A stretch of 64,000 nucleotides of DNA, from assembly GCA_015075625.1 (NCBI GenBank), contig JABTTZ010000002.1:62001-126000 (forward strand), read 5' to 3'. The DNA is from Anaerolineales bacterium. Its GTDB lineage: Bacteria; Chloroflexota; Anaerolineae; Aggregatilineales; UBA2796. Shown piece after piece: positions 51,504 through 59,560 of this stretch. How positions within the stretch are numbered: the stretch's first letter is position 1; every line of letters begins with the position of its first letter. The position numbers and the translations under genes are program-made. The notes below the pieces were generated by a model, which ran no database searches, was not told the DNA's origin, and worked only from the letters and a program-made list of their open reading frames with translations.

Positions 51504-52196
51504 TCAGCCTGAGACCATATAGCCAACGCCATGAATGGTGCGGATAAACCGTAGGGATTCCGAACTTTCCTCGATCTTTGCCCGCAGATTGCGTATGTGC
51601 GCCCGCACCAGATCAGGATCGCCTGTGTTGGGGGGATAATCCCACACCATTTCTAAAAGTTTCTGTGGGGAAATGGCGATATTAGGGTGTTCCATCAGAT
51701 AACGCAACAAGCGGTGTTCTGTCGCCGTGAGTTGAATTTCCTGATCGCTGGTCATCACTTTATAGGTGTCTGAATCAAGGCGAACGTTCCCCAATTCGAT
51801 GACTGCCGCCGAACCTTCATCACGCCGAATACGGCGCAAGAGCGCCCGCACCCGCGCCTTAAGTTCAGTCACTTCAAAGGGTTTTGTTACATAATCATCG
51901 CCGCCAGCGTCTAAGCCGGCAATCACTTCATCGGTGCTGGTGTGTGCTGTTAGGAAAAGGACGGGCAAACTCGTAAACCGTGCATCGGCGCGAATTTGGC
52001 GGCAGAGCGTCAACCCATCCATGATGGGCATGTTGATATCTAAGATCACCAAATCGGGACGACGGATGATGATTTTGTACCACGCCTCTTGCCCGGACGA
52101 TGCCTGCCCAACTTCATAGCCTTCACGCCCTAGCGCACGTCCCACCGTCCCTAAGACTTCATCATCATCATCCACCGTTAAGATATACGTCATCAT
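51504..52196 (-). CDS. OmpR/PhoB-family response regulator
   Basis: A 230-residue regulator from ATG 52196 (AAGGA six bases upstream; the frame extends to 52289 without family similarity). Receiver domain: acidic pocket VDDDDE, phospho-Asp in LVILDINMP, Thr in FLTAHT and Lys in VTKPFE. C-terminal winged helix (about 130-228) with LTATEHRLLRYLMEHPNIAIS and VRAHIRNLRAKIE recognition region. It heads the regulator-kinase-unknown operon and likely controls its own transcription. Confidence 0.93.
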   Translation of the reverse strand: MMTYILTVDDDDEVLGTVGRALGREGYEVGQASSGQEAWYKIIIRRPDLVILDINMPIMDGLTLCRQIRADARFTSLPVLFLTAHTSTDEVIAGLDAGGDDYVTKPFEVTELKARVRALLRRIRRDEGSAAVIELGNVRLDSDTYKVMTSDQEIQLTATEHRLLRYLMEHPNIAISPQKLLEMVWDYPPNTGDPDLVRAHIRNLRAKIEESSESLRFIRTIHGVGYMVSG

Positions 52197-52342
52197 GCCC
52201 GTCCTTAGCCCGATTCTCACTGTATTACGCCAGTGAGTATAGCGCGGTGTAGGGAAGGATTCTATGAGGAATTTAGGGGGAACGCACACCTTAAGGAAAA
52301 CAGCCCCCAGTGCTGAACTTGCCGCGCCTAACTGTCCCTACC

Positions 52343-52371
52343 TTGACGATCCGTTCCCCTTCCACTACAAT
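52343..52371 (+). promoter_or_regulatory. Promoter of rplY
   Basis: TTGACG (52343-52348) and TACAAT (52366-52371) with an exact 17-bp spacer, about 85 bp before the start codon. Confidence 0.65.
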
Positions 52372-52460
52372 GGCGGTTTTGCGGGCGCAGTATGCTCCCC
52401 TCAGAGACAGATATTCGCCCCGCGAAAACCGGGGAAAAAAGCGAAAAGAGGACTTTTCCT

Positions 52461-53099
52461 GTGAGTGAATCCTATACCCTTGATGTTCAAACGCGCACTG
52501 TCATCGGCAAAAAGGTTGGTGCGCTGCGCCGTGAAAACATGATCCCCGGCGTGATCTATGGCTATGACATGACACCCATCAGCATCACCATCCCTCGCCG
52601 TCCGCTGGAGATTGTCCTCCAAAAAGCAGGGACAACCCATTTGGTCTTGGTCAATGTGGGCGGGGAAACCTATAACACACTCGTCCGCGAGGTGCAGCGC
52701 GATTCGATCAAGCGCACCATCCGCCATATCGACTTCCTTCGCGTTGACCTGACCAAGACGCTGCGCACCGATGTGCAGGTTGTTTTGGTGGGCATTCCCA
52801 AGCTCAGCGCTGATATGAGCCTAAGCCAATCCATGCTCACTATTGAGGTGGAGTGCTTGCCCACGAACATCCCGACGGTTGTCCAAGCCGATGCCAGCAA
52901 ACTGACTCGTGTCGATGCGCGGATCATCGTTGCCGATCTGCCCGCACTGCCCAATGTGAAGTACATTGCCGAGCCAACGGAGATTGTCGCCATTATCAAC
53001 GCCCTTGTTGAACTGACCGAGGGTGCTGATGGGGAATTGACCCTGCTTGAACCAGAAGTGGTGGAGCGCGGGAAGAAGGAAGCCGACGACGAGGCGTAA
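52461..53099 (+). CDS. rplY: 50S ribosomal protein L25/general stress protein Ctc
   Basis: A 212-residue long-form L25: the N-terminal 5S-rRNA-binding domain (YTLDVQTRTVIGKKVGALRRENMIPGVIYG, VREVQRDSIKRTIRHIDFLRV) and the C-terminal TL5/Ctc domain (VPVVLVGIPK-like VQVVLVGIPKLSADM, LPTNIPTVVQADAS), ending in an acidic tail. It binds 5S rRNA in the central protuberance. The start is GTG 52461 with GAGGAC seven bases upstream; an in-frame extension to 52392 is not part of the family. Confidence 0.94.
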   Translation: MSESYTLDVQTRTVIGKKVGALRRENMIPGVIYGYDMTPISITIPRRPLEIVLQKAGTTHLVLVNVGGETYNTLVREVQRDSIKRTIRHIDFLRVDLTKTLRTDVQVVLVGIPKLSADMSLSQSMLTIEVECLPTNIPTVVQADASKLTRVDARIIVADLPALPNVKYIAEPTEIVAIINALVELTEGADGELTLLEPEVVERGKKEADDEA

Positions 53100-53123
53100 A
53101 CCTGCCCCTATTGCTTAGAACGT

Positions 53124-53237
53124 ATTTCAAAAATCCCTATCCCCCTACCCCTTTTCCCCGCTTGCAAGGAAAGGGGTAAACAACCCCTCCTCGTTTATGG
53201 AGATTATGGAGAGGGGCAAAGAGCGGGGTTTTGAAAT
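53124..53237. mobile_element. MITE-like element, family 4
   Basis: ATTTCAAAAATCCC and GGGGTTTTGAAAT ends, with CCGCTTGCAAGGAAAGG in the middle. It is the reverse complement of the 38345-38443 copy in layout. It sits between rplY and the convergent mreC, where it may serve as a bidirectional terminator. Confidence 0.62.
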
Positions 53238-53294
53238 GATTTGTAAGGTATGTTCTGAACCCGCTCGATGAGCGGTTTTTTTTGAGACGGTGAT

Positions 53295-54143
53295 TTAGCG
53301 TGAGGGGGTGGGCGTGGGGAAGGCAGAGAGGTCTACCGGCTCAAAGTTGGTGATGACAAGGACGATCTCTAAGCGGGTGAAGTCGATCAGGCTGCGGATC
53401 ACCGCCTCCTGAAACAACTTGGAGTCGTCCAGGCGGGAACTGGTGACCTGCCCAATGACAATTCCGCGTGGAAACTTCCCCCCAATCCCAGAGGTGACGA
53501 CAGAATCGCCGTTGTTGATTTTATCGGTGAGGGGAATATAGATCATCGATAAGCCGCCGGCTGCCGTCCCTTGTACAGAGCCTTCGGCGCGGGTGGTCTG
53601 CAACCGCGCATTGACGAAACTGTTCACGTCGGAGATTAACTGCACTTGGGCGCTGGTGGCGCTCACCCGCAAAATGCGCCCGACCAAGCCCAACTCGGTG
53701 ACGACGGGCATCCCCGCTGAAAGCCCATCCCGCGAGCCGCGATCAATGGTCACGCTGCGGATCAAGCCGCTTGTCTCACGGCTGATCACCGTCGCGGCGG
53801 TGTATTGGCGGGTTGTTTCAACCCCTTTGTAATTGAGTAAAGCGGCAAGACGGGCGTAGTCGGCGCGAATCTCACGCAGTTCAACGATCTCCGCCTGAAA
53901 GTTGACCAACGCCCGTTCCAATTCGGCATTTCGCTGGCGGAGCGAATTCAGATCGCGCAGGGTATCAAAGACATCCGAAATACGGCGGGAGAGTCCGCTG
54001 CTCCACTGCTGAAGAAGGGTGATCGGCAACGAGGCGACGTTTTGCGCCGGGGAGAGCAGCCCCGCCACCCCGACAACCAACACCCCCAACGAGAGGAACA
54101 TGGCAATCCCAAAAACAATCAAGCGGCGTGGTGCGTTACTCAT
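53295..54143 (-). CDS. mreC: Rod-shape-determining protein MreC
   Basis: A 282-residue protein with an N-terminal membrane helix (about 8-28), a coiled coil (RDLNSLRQRNAELERALVNFQAEIVELREIRADY) and the beta-rich MreC core (VISRETSGLIRSVTIDRGSRDGLSAGMPVVTELGLVGRI; DSVVTSGIGGKFPRGIVIG). It links the MreB cytoskeleton to cell-wall synthesis outside the membrane. The usual mreB and mreD neighbours are absent from this window, so the gene is detached or the rest lies elsewhere. Confidence 0.93.
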   Translation of the reverse strand: MSNAPRRLIVFGIAMFLSLGVLVVGVAGLLSPAQNVASLPITLLQQWSSGLSRRISDVFDTLRDLNSLRQRNAELERALVNFQAEIVELREIRADYARLAALLNYKGVETTRQYTAATVISRETSGLIRSVTIDRGSRDGLSAGMPVVTELGLVGRILRVSATSAQVQLISDVNSFVNARLQTTRAEGSVQGTAAGGLSMIYIPLTDKINNGDSVVTSGIGGKFPRGIVIGQVTSSRLDDSKLFQEAVIRSLIDFTRLEIVLVITNFEPVDLSAFPTPTPSR

Positions 54144-54243
54144 GGTGAAAAGAGTATCGCAAAAACGGCGTGGCGCTAGGGATTCTCATGCCGTGCCAAC
54201 AGAGATGTGCTGTGTGGGGATATAGCAAGAGGGTGCGAGGCGC

Positions 54244-54276
54244 AAAAAAAGGGTGAGCCGCTGCCGACTCACCCTT
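54244..54276 (-). terminator. Terminator of the rplJ-rplL operon
   Basis: On the minus strand AAGGGTGAG (54276-54268) pairs with CTCACCCTT (54257-54249), followed by a run of seven T, 36 bp after the rplL stop. Confidence 0.85.
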
Positions 54277-54312
54277 CTGCTCAGCGCGAAGGCTGACACC
54301 TACGCGAGTCGC

Positions 54313-54702
54313 CTACTTAACTTCGACCACTGCGCCAACTTCTTCCAGCTTCTTCTTGCCATCTTCAGCGGCGTCTTTTGTAACCGCTTCGAGGACGGGC
54401 TTGGGCGCACCTTCAACGAGGTCTTTCGCTTCCTTCAAACCGAGGTTTGTCAACTGACGCACAACCTTGATCACGTCAATCTTCTTGGGACCAATGTCCT
54501 TGAGGATGAGCGTGAATTCGGTCTGCTCTTCTTTTTCCTCGACAGCGACAGCCGCCCCACCAGCCATAGCACCCATCGCCATCATGGGCATGGCTGCCGC
54601 AGCCTGAACGCCCCACTTGTCTTCGAGTGCCTTCTTGAGTTCAACAGCTTCCATCACCGTCAGGCTGCTCAATGCTTCAATCAATGCATTCATGTCTGCC
54701 AT
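54313..54702 (-). CDS. rplL: 50S ribosomal protein L7/L12
   Basis: A 129-residue protein: N-terminal dimerisation helices ([32 protein letters not shown]), a flexible Ala/Gly/Met hinge ([17 protein letters not shown]) and the C-terminal factor-binding domain ([36 protein letters not shown]). It forms the ribosomal stalk with L10. The ATG at 54702 is the family start; the longer frame to 54927 overlaps rplJ. It lies 76 bp after rplJ in the same operon. Confidence 0.97.
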   Translation of the reverse strand: MADMNALIEALSSLTVMEAVELKKALEDKWGVQAAAAMPMMAMGAMAGGAAVAVEEKEEQTEFTLILKDIGPKKIDVIKVVRQLTNLGLKEAKDLVEGAPKPVLEAVTKDAAEDGKKKLEEVGAVVEVK

Positions 54703-54778
54703 GAGTTTGGTATCCTTTTCGTCTTTCGCTTTTGTTCTTCCGAGAGTTCGTCTAAGGTGGAGATGGAGAGGGCTGCCT

Positions 54779-55318
54779 TTAGGCGGCGCTGCCTTCCCCA
54801 TCACGTTGTTTATCGCTGTATGCTTGCAACACAAGCGCCAGATCAATGGCGGGCTGCGCCAAGACTGTGACCAAGCCCGTTGCGGGTGTGGCGAGGGTCG
54901 CCAGCAGCGCTGCCCGTGCTTCGTCAAGGGTGGGCATTTTCGAGAGCGCTTCGATCTGCTCTGCTTTGAACACCGTTTCGCCCATAATCGCGCCCTTCAG
55001 CACGAGAAGTGGTTGATCTTTGATGTCCAAGAGTACCTTAGCTGTCTTCGCCAAATCCGTCTTGGGGACGGCGACGGCGACGGGACCAGCCAGCAAATCG
55101 TCTGGTACGGGAAAGCCATAGTGGGCAAGAATCTTCTTGAAAATGCTCGTCTTGACGACGTTGTATGATGCACCAACCGGACGCAGCAGCGCCCGCACCG
55201 CAGTGATGTTCTTCATCTGCATCCCGCGATATTCGGTGATGATCAAGCCCGGCACGCCGTCCATCAACTGGAGGTAATCGGCGTACATCGTGTTCTTCTT
55301 TTCTTTTGTAATTGGCAA
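54779..55318 (-). CDS. rplJ: 50S ribosomal protein L10
   Basis: A 179-residue stalk base protein ([37 protein letters not shown]). I favour TTG 55318: the GGAGG of AAAGGAGG lies nine bases upstream of it, and MPITKEKK matches the family N-terminus. The ATG at 55327 directly abuts the GGAGG and would be poorly used. L10 binds L12 dimers and, when in excess, its own leader RNA. rplK and rplA are not upstream, so rplJL is a separate operon here. Confidence 0.95.
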   Translation of the reverse strand: MPITKEKKNTMYADYLQLMDGVPGLIITEYRGMQMKNITAVRALLRPVGASYNVVKTSIFKKILAHYGFPVPDDLLAGPVAVAVPKTDLAKTAKVLLDIKDQPLLVLKGAIMGETVFKAEQIEALSKMPTLDEARAALLATLATPATGLVTVLAQPAIDLALVLQAYSDKQRDGEGSAA

Positions 55319-55370
55319 GTGACTCATCCTCCTTTCCGTAGTAATGTGGTTCTGCGCAGGGGCGAGGCAC

Positions 55371-55555
55371 AAAAAACGGTCTTTCGTGGGCGTTCTGGCG
55401 CCCACGAAAGACCGCAGGGGAGTTCCAAAGAGGGTTGCCCAAAGGCAACACCCTGATGATGGCTGCTTGGAACACCTCGGCAAGGTGGGGAGTGTTCCCC
55501 GATTAAGCCCCTTTGGGTTAAGGATGGCGCTTGCTTTCTGCGGTGCGAACCGAGG
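55371..55555 (-). promoter_or_regulatory. Ribosomal L10 leader with attenuator
   Basis: The leader of about 230 bases contains the GTTCCAAG...CTTTGGAAC paired element typical of L10 leaders. Near its end is a strong intrinsic terminator, GGTCTTTCGTGGGCG with CGCCCACGAAAGACC (55413-55378) and a TTTTTT tail (55376-55371). This fits transcription attenuation by L10(L12)4 binding. Confidence 0.75.
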
Positions 55556-55558
55556 CGT

Positions 55559-55587
55559 ATTGTACTGGTGGCGCGTCGTCCGGTCAA
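55559..55587 (-). promoter_or_regulatory. Promoter of rplJ-rplL
   Basis: On the minus strand TTGACC (55587-55582) and TACAAT (55564-55559) are 17 bp apart. The -35 overlaps the last codons of the NUDIX gene. Confidence 0.72.
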
Positions 55588-56111
55588 GGGGAAAGGTGCG
55601 TTGTTTCCTCCGTTGTTGGCGCTGCTGTTGGTGCTGCGGCAAGGGCAGCCCGCAGCGATGCCTTATGAAAGATCGTCATAGGGACATTGAGCGCCTCGGC
55701 GGGGGGAAGCCAGCGGTGATCGAGCAGTTCCTCGCTCAAGTGGACGGTTTCCGTCTCCGCACGGCAAAGAAAGGCGGTATCAAGGTGGCGGCGATGGTAG
55801 GGGGAAATCATGACGAGGATGGGGTTGATTATGGTGATGGACAGACTCGTCTCCTCGCGGACTTCGCGGATCACCCCTTCGTGGGGGTGTTCGCGCCGTC
55901 CAAGCCAGCCCCCGGGGAAACCCCAAGGGGTTTTAGGGTGATAGACATGCTCCACCACAAGGATGCGCCCCACTGGACTGAACACCACCCCCAAAACACC
56001 CAATGTAAAACGGGGTTGGGTCGCACGGTAGGCAATCTGCAAGACCGCCCAGAGTAAGGGCGATTGGCGTACCCAATGGGCGATACGCTGTTTCGTTGTG
56101 TCGGGTGTCAT
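55584..56111 (-). CDS. NUDIX hydrolase
   Basis: A 175-residue NUDIX protein. The box GGWLGRREHPHEGVIREVREETSL supplies the metal-binding Glu residues of the GX5EX7REUXEEXGU pattern. The N-terminal part (LGVLGVVFSPVGRILVVEHVY) is the usual beta strand pair. It cleaves nucleoside-diphosphate-linked substrates; which one is not evident. The Pro/Thr/Ala-rich C-terminal tail is probably disordered. Its 3' end overlaps the rplJ promoter. Confidence 0.9.
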   Translation of the reverse strand: MTPDTTKQRIAHWVRQSPLLWAVLQIAYRATQPRFTLGVLGVVFSPVGRILVVEHVYHPKTPWGFPGGWLGRREHPHEGVIREVREETSLSITIINPILVMISPYHRRHLDTAFLCRAETETVHLSEELLDHRWLPPAEALNVPMTIFHKASLRAALAAAPTAAPTTEETTHLSP

Positions 56112-56171
56112 AGAATCAGCAAGGGGTCTACCAGCGCATGAACGTTAGCAGACCGATCACAGTTCTCGTCG

Positions 56172-56852
56172 TTAATTGGGCGCATTGGGGTTGGCTGCCA
56201 TGCGCGTGCTGCCACTGCGTGCGCCAAAGAGCAGATCAAACTTTCCCACCGTCACAATGTCATTGGGCAAAACCAAGCGCCGCTCCCCCACACGGACGAT
56301 GCTCCGGTTCAGGTAGGCGGGGTTATGGTCGGCAAGGCTCTCAAGGTAAAACTGCCCATTGTCTTCGGTAATGCGGGCGTGGTAGCGAGAGACGCTCTTT
56401 GCCCCTTCAAAATTTCCCAAATTCACTGCCAATGCCTCAGCAGTTTGTGGGTTTTGGGGGTCAGGTCGCCCGATGAGGGCAGGCTGGAAACGGAGTTCAA
56501 AAATCTTCCCCGTCCCTTGTTCACGGAAATAGGGCTGAATCACACCATTACCAATCACGCGGCGTTCTTCAGGGCGAACGGCAACCGCTTCGCGTATACC
56601 ACGCGCACGCTGCTCCCGGACGAGGACAAGCTGCGCCCCGGTCTGGACGTTCTGCTGCTCTAGGGTCTTGTCTGGCTCAAGCGCTTTCCCCGTGCTTTCG
56701 ACGCGCAGGGAGTAGATATCTTCTTCAGGGAACATGAACTCTTTGCGTGTTTCGGTAAGGAAGGTGCGCACAGGTAGGTTTTCCCGAATCGAAACTTCCT
56801 GAGGTGAGACATCAAAGAGATCAGAGACAATCGTCAAACGAATTCTAGGCAT
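56172..56852 (-). CDS. Ubiquitin-like (YukD-type) plus FHA domain protein
   Basis: A 226-residue protein from ATG 56852 (GAGGG upstream). Residues 1-80 look like a beta-grasp, ubiquitin-like fold (MPRIRLTIVSDLFDVSPQEVSIRENLPV... LEQQNVQTGAQLVLVRE), and 115-215 are a forkhead-associated domain with the phosphothreonine-binding pattern LIGRPD, SVSRYHARI and LNRSIVRVGERRLVLPNDIVTVG. FHA proteins read Ser/Thr-kinase signals; YukD-like domains occur in type VII secretion. No kinase or secretion ATPase is adjacent. The pairing of the two folds is inferred from sequence alone. Confidence 0.8.
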   Translation of the reverse strand: MPRIRLTIVSDLFDVSPQEVSIRENLPVRTFLTETRKEFMFPEEDIYSLRVESTGKALEPDKTLEQQNVQTGAQLVLVREQRARGIREAVAVRPEERRVIGNGVIQPYFREQGTGKIFELRFQPALIGRPDPQNPQTAEALAVNLGNFEGAKSVSRYHARITEDNGQFYLESLADHNPAYLNRSIVRVGERRLVLPNDIVTVGKFDLLFGARSGSTRMAANPNAPN

Positions 56853-56988
56853 AGGTATTCCCTCTCTCCCGTAATGCGATAACGATAGCCGATCACCCCC
56901 TTGTGCGCAAGCGGCTAGTAGACCATCAAGAAGGTAACCATAGAAAGAGACCCTCATCCCCCCTACCCCCCTTCCCCCTGTGGGAAAA

Positions 56989-57597
56989 GGAGAGGACATA
57001 TTTTCAAGTGAACCTTATGTCTGGGATAAAGGGTAATCCTAAACACAAGGTTTGGCGTTGAACAACTTGCACGAAGTAGCGCAAGCCTTCCCGAAACAAG
57101 CTCCAGAGCCGCCGGAACGAACCGTCGGGACGACGAACGAGCGGTTGGGCGATGCCAGCAGCAACGGCTTGGCTGCCGAGGGCGACCACCCACGTGTAGG
57201 CAATGGTCAACAGAACCAGCCGGTTGGCGAGATGCTGCTTCCAGCAGGGCGCGAATCATCTCCACTTGTCCTTCGGCAAAAAAGGCTGTCAGGTCGAGCG
57301 CTTTATTAGCGAGCCAGCGGCGAAAGCGCCGCGCTGTACTCTCTACCTGCTCCCCGCAACTCACCGCCCGCGCAATCGCTCCTTGCTGACAGCTCTCCGC
57401 TTGAATCACCCCATAGCTAAACAGGCTTACATTTTGCTGCTGCCAACCATTGAAACACGGTAGATGGGCTGACAAGTGCTGCTCTAATTGGTACAGTAGT
57501 TTGTAGTTCATCGTTCCTCACTGGGTTTCTTGGTCGATTTCCAGTTTGAACGATGAACTCCCTATTTTTCAACCCGCCTTCCAAACATGTCCTCTCC
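56989..57597 (-). pseudogene. IS element relic with broken DDE transposase
   Basis: Inverted ends GGAGAGGACATATTTTC (56989) and its inverse ACATGTCCTCTCC (57585-57597) bound a minus-strand transposase remnant. The N-terminal part is read in one frame from 57511 (CGEQVESTARRFRRWLANKALDLTAFF), and the C-terminal part in another frame from about 57210 (LTIAYTWVVALGSQAV-like). The middle with the catalytic DDE core is missing. It resembles IS4-like transposases by pattern. The element is therefore dead. No target duplication is seen. Confidence 0.7.
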
Positions 57598-57611
57598 TCA
57601 GATGTTTATGG

Positions 57612-57734
57612 GGAGGGGACAAGCCCCGAAGGAGTGGTTACTCCTAGCCCGCTGCTTTAGCAGCGGGCGTTCACGGACGGCAATGGGCGCAAGCATTGCG
57701 CTCCTACAGGGATTACACCCTCAATACACCCTAG
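57612..57734. repeat. Repeat related to family 5
   Basis: Contains CAAGCCCCGAAGGAGTGGTTACTCC, CCCGCTGCTTTAGCAGCGGG, GCGCAAGCATTGCGCTCC and an end TCAATACACCCTAG matching the right half of 38081-38317. The left end is not found and may have been lost to the IS insertion. No gene is visible from 57598 to 57789. Confidence 0.5.
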
Positions 57735-57789
57735 TTACCGGACAAGCCTTTTAGCGCCGGGGGTACTTTGCAAACAAGCCCATCATGGG

Positions 57790-58854
57790 CTAGAGGTGCG
57801 TTTTACTCCCGCGTGCTTCGATAATCTTGACCGCCTCGCGCACGTCTTGGGCGCGATCTCGGTGGCAGATCATCAACACATCATCCGTATCAACAATCAC
57901 CAAATCATTGACGCCAATGGTGACCACCATCCGGTTGCTGACGATAAGCGTCCCCCGTGTGTCAATCTGAACATGGGCGTGATAATCCCCCCGCGAGATG
58001 TTATCCTCAGCGTTTTCGGAGAGGATTTCAAAGAGAGTCGCCCACGAGCCAACATCGCTCCAGCCAATATCCACTGGAATGACCGCCACATCGTGCGCCC
58101 CTTCCATAATGGCATAGTCAATAGGTTGTTTTTTCATCTTTCCCCACAGGTCGGTTAGCCATTCGGGGTGAGTTACCACCTGATTGAGCAAGGCATCCAT
58201 CGACGGCTGTTGGCGGGCAAATTCTTCCTTCGCCCGCTTCACAGTCATGATAAACATCCCGGCGTTCCAACTATACAACCCCGTTTGGAGAAAAACCTGT
58301 GCGGTGGCAGCATCGGGCTTTTCGACAAAACGCTGACTGTGAAAGACTTCAAAACCTCGCATTGTGCCGATAGACGTCCCACGCTGGATGTAGCCGAACC
58401 CCGTTGCCGGATAGGAAGGGGGAATCCCTAAGGTGACGATATAGCCCCGTTCGGCAACCTCCGCCGCTGTGCGCAGTGCCTCGCGGAAGCGTTCTTCGTT
58501 GGCAATGTGATGATCGGCAGAAAGGACGGCAACAATGGCGTCTGGGTCGCGTCCAGCAATGGTATACAGCCCTAACCCCGCTGCGGGACCACTATCCCGC
58601 CCGAAGGGTTCACAGATAACATTTGTGGCGGGGATATAGGGTGTGCTTTCGCGCAGCGCCTCCGCCATGCCTGTTCCGGTAATCACAAAAATCCGCTCCG
58701 GGGGAAGCAAGTCTGTCAAGCGCTCGACAGTGATCTGGAACATGGTGCGTTCTTCGGTCAGGGGGAGCATTTGTTTGGGGCGACCTTTGCGGCTGAGTGG
58801 CCACAGGCGCGTGCCACCACCGCCCGCCATGATCAAAGCATAGAGGTTCGGCAT
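57790..58854 (-). CDS. manC: Mannose-1-phosphate guanylyltransferase
   Basis: A 354-residue single-domain GDP-mannose pyrophosphorylase. The nucleotide-binding signature is ALIMAGGGGTRLWPLSRKGRPKQ, followed by the sugar-phosphate motif FVEKPD and the SWNAGMF and DIGWSDVGSW segments. It makes GDP-mannose from Man-1-P and GTP in the cytosol, feeding glycan synthesis that fits the nearby glycosyltransferases and flippase. No fused isomerase domain is present. It is the first minus-strand gene after the unknown STAS-like gene. Confidence 0.93.
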   Translation of the reverse strand: MPNLYALIMAGGGGTRLWPLSRKGRPKQMLPLTEERTMFQITVERLTDLLPPERIFVITGTGMAEALRESTPYIPATNVICEPFGRDSGPAAGLGLYTIAGRDPDAIVAVLSADHHIANEERFREALRTAAEVAERGYIVTLGIPPSYPATGFGYIQRGTSIGTMRGFEVFHSQRFVEKPDAATAQVFLQTGLYSWNAGMFIMTVKRAKEEFARQQPSMDALLNQVVTHPEWLTDLWGKMKKQPIDYAIMEGAHDVAVIPVDIGWSDVGSWATLFEILSENAEDNISRGDYHAHVQIDTRGTLIVSNRMVVTIGVNDLVIVDTDDVLMICHRDRAQDVREAVKIIEARGSKTHL

Positions 58855-58883
58855 AAACGAGAGTGTTCCTTATACAGGTGGGA

Positions 58884-59330
58884 TTAGCCGTTGACGTGTT
58901 CCATCAACCAATCAATGGCTTCCCGTTCGTTGAAGAAGGCGCGGTAGGTATGGGTAGGGGTGCTTGCTGAGCGAAGGGCTAAGCTGACGACGCGCCCAAC
59001 TACCGATTTGGATAAGTTGAAGGCAAAAAAGGATCGGAGGTCTGGACGTACTTTCAAAATTTCTTGCGAGCGAGTCTTGATGTACGGGGTCGGTCCGGCT
59101 TTTTCGGCGGTCATATCAAGAAGGGTGAGAACCACAGGATGCGCCCACGCGGCGCGAAGGTCGGTGGCACGCTGCGCCCACGCATCCACCGTTGTGCGGG
59201 CAGAGTCCGTCATTTTGACAACGAAGATGCGCCCTTCCCACAGGAATCCGACTTGGCAGCCGTGAAGGGTTTCAACCTGTTCCATCGTGGCAATGGTGGG
59301 CAGAGGCTTCACAAACCCTTGAGATGTCAT
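58884..59330 (-). CDS. STAS/SpoIIAA-like small protein
   Basis: A 148-residue soluble protein. Its alternating strand-helix pattern (GFLWEGRIFVVKMTDSA, HPVVLTLLDMTAEKAG, LRSFFAFNLSKSVVGRVVSLAL, THTYRAFFNEREAIDWLMEHV) is the STAS-like alpha/beta layout with the C-terminal edge typical of SpoIIAA-like proteins. No phosphorylatable Ser motif is obvious. It lies 29 bp upstream of manC on the same strand and may share its transcript. Function unknown. Confidence 0.65.
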   Translation of the reverse strand: MTSQGFVKPLPTIATMEQVETLHGCQVGFLWEGRIFVVKMTDSARTTVDAWAQRATDLRAAWAHPVVLTLLDMTAEKAGPTPYIKTRSQEILKVRPDLRSFFAFNLSKSVVGRVVSLALRSASTPTHTYRAFFNEREAIDWLMEHVNG

Positions 59331-59441
59331 ACCAGTATTTACTCCAAACCATACAAACCATATCGTCCTATTTTAGCGTTCTGTTTTCCGGTTGTCATGC
59401 GCTGCTGCACGTTTTGAGATTCTTTTGAGTGAGTGTCATAT

Positions 59442-59470
59442 TTGCTGCTCTACCTGTGTGGCAGTACAAT
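59442..59470 (+). promoter_or_regulatory. Promoter of the sugar ABC operon
   Basis: TTGCTG (59442-59447) and TACAAT (59465-59470) with a 17-bp spacer, about 50-90 bp before the candidate starts of the binding protein. Confidence 0.55.
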
Positions 59471-59560
59471 CGATTAAGCGTTTGTGGATTTCTCTTTATT
59501 TTTAGGAGGGAAATACATAACATGCGAACTATTAAAAGTAGTTTAGTAGGAGTTTACCAT

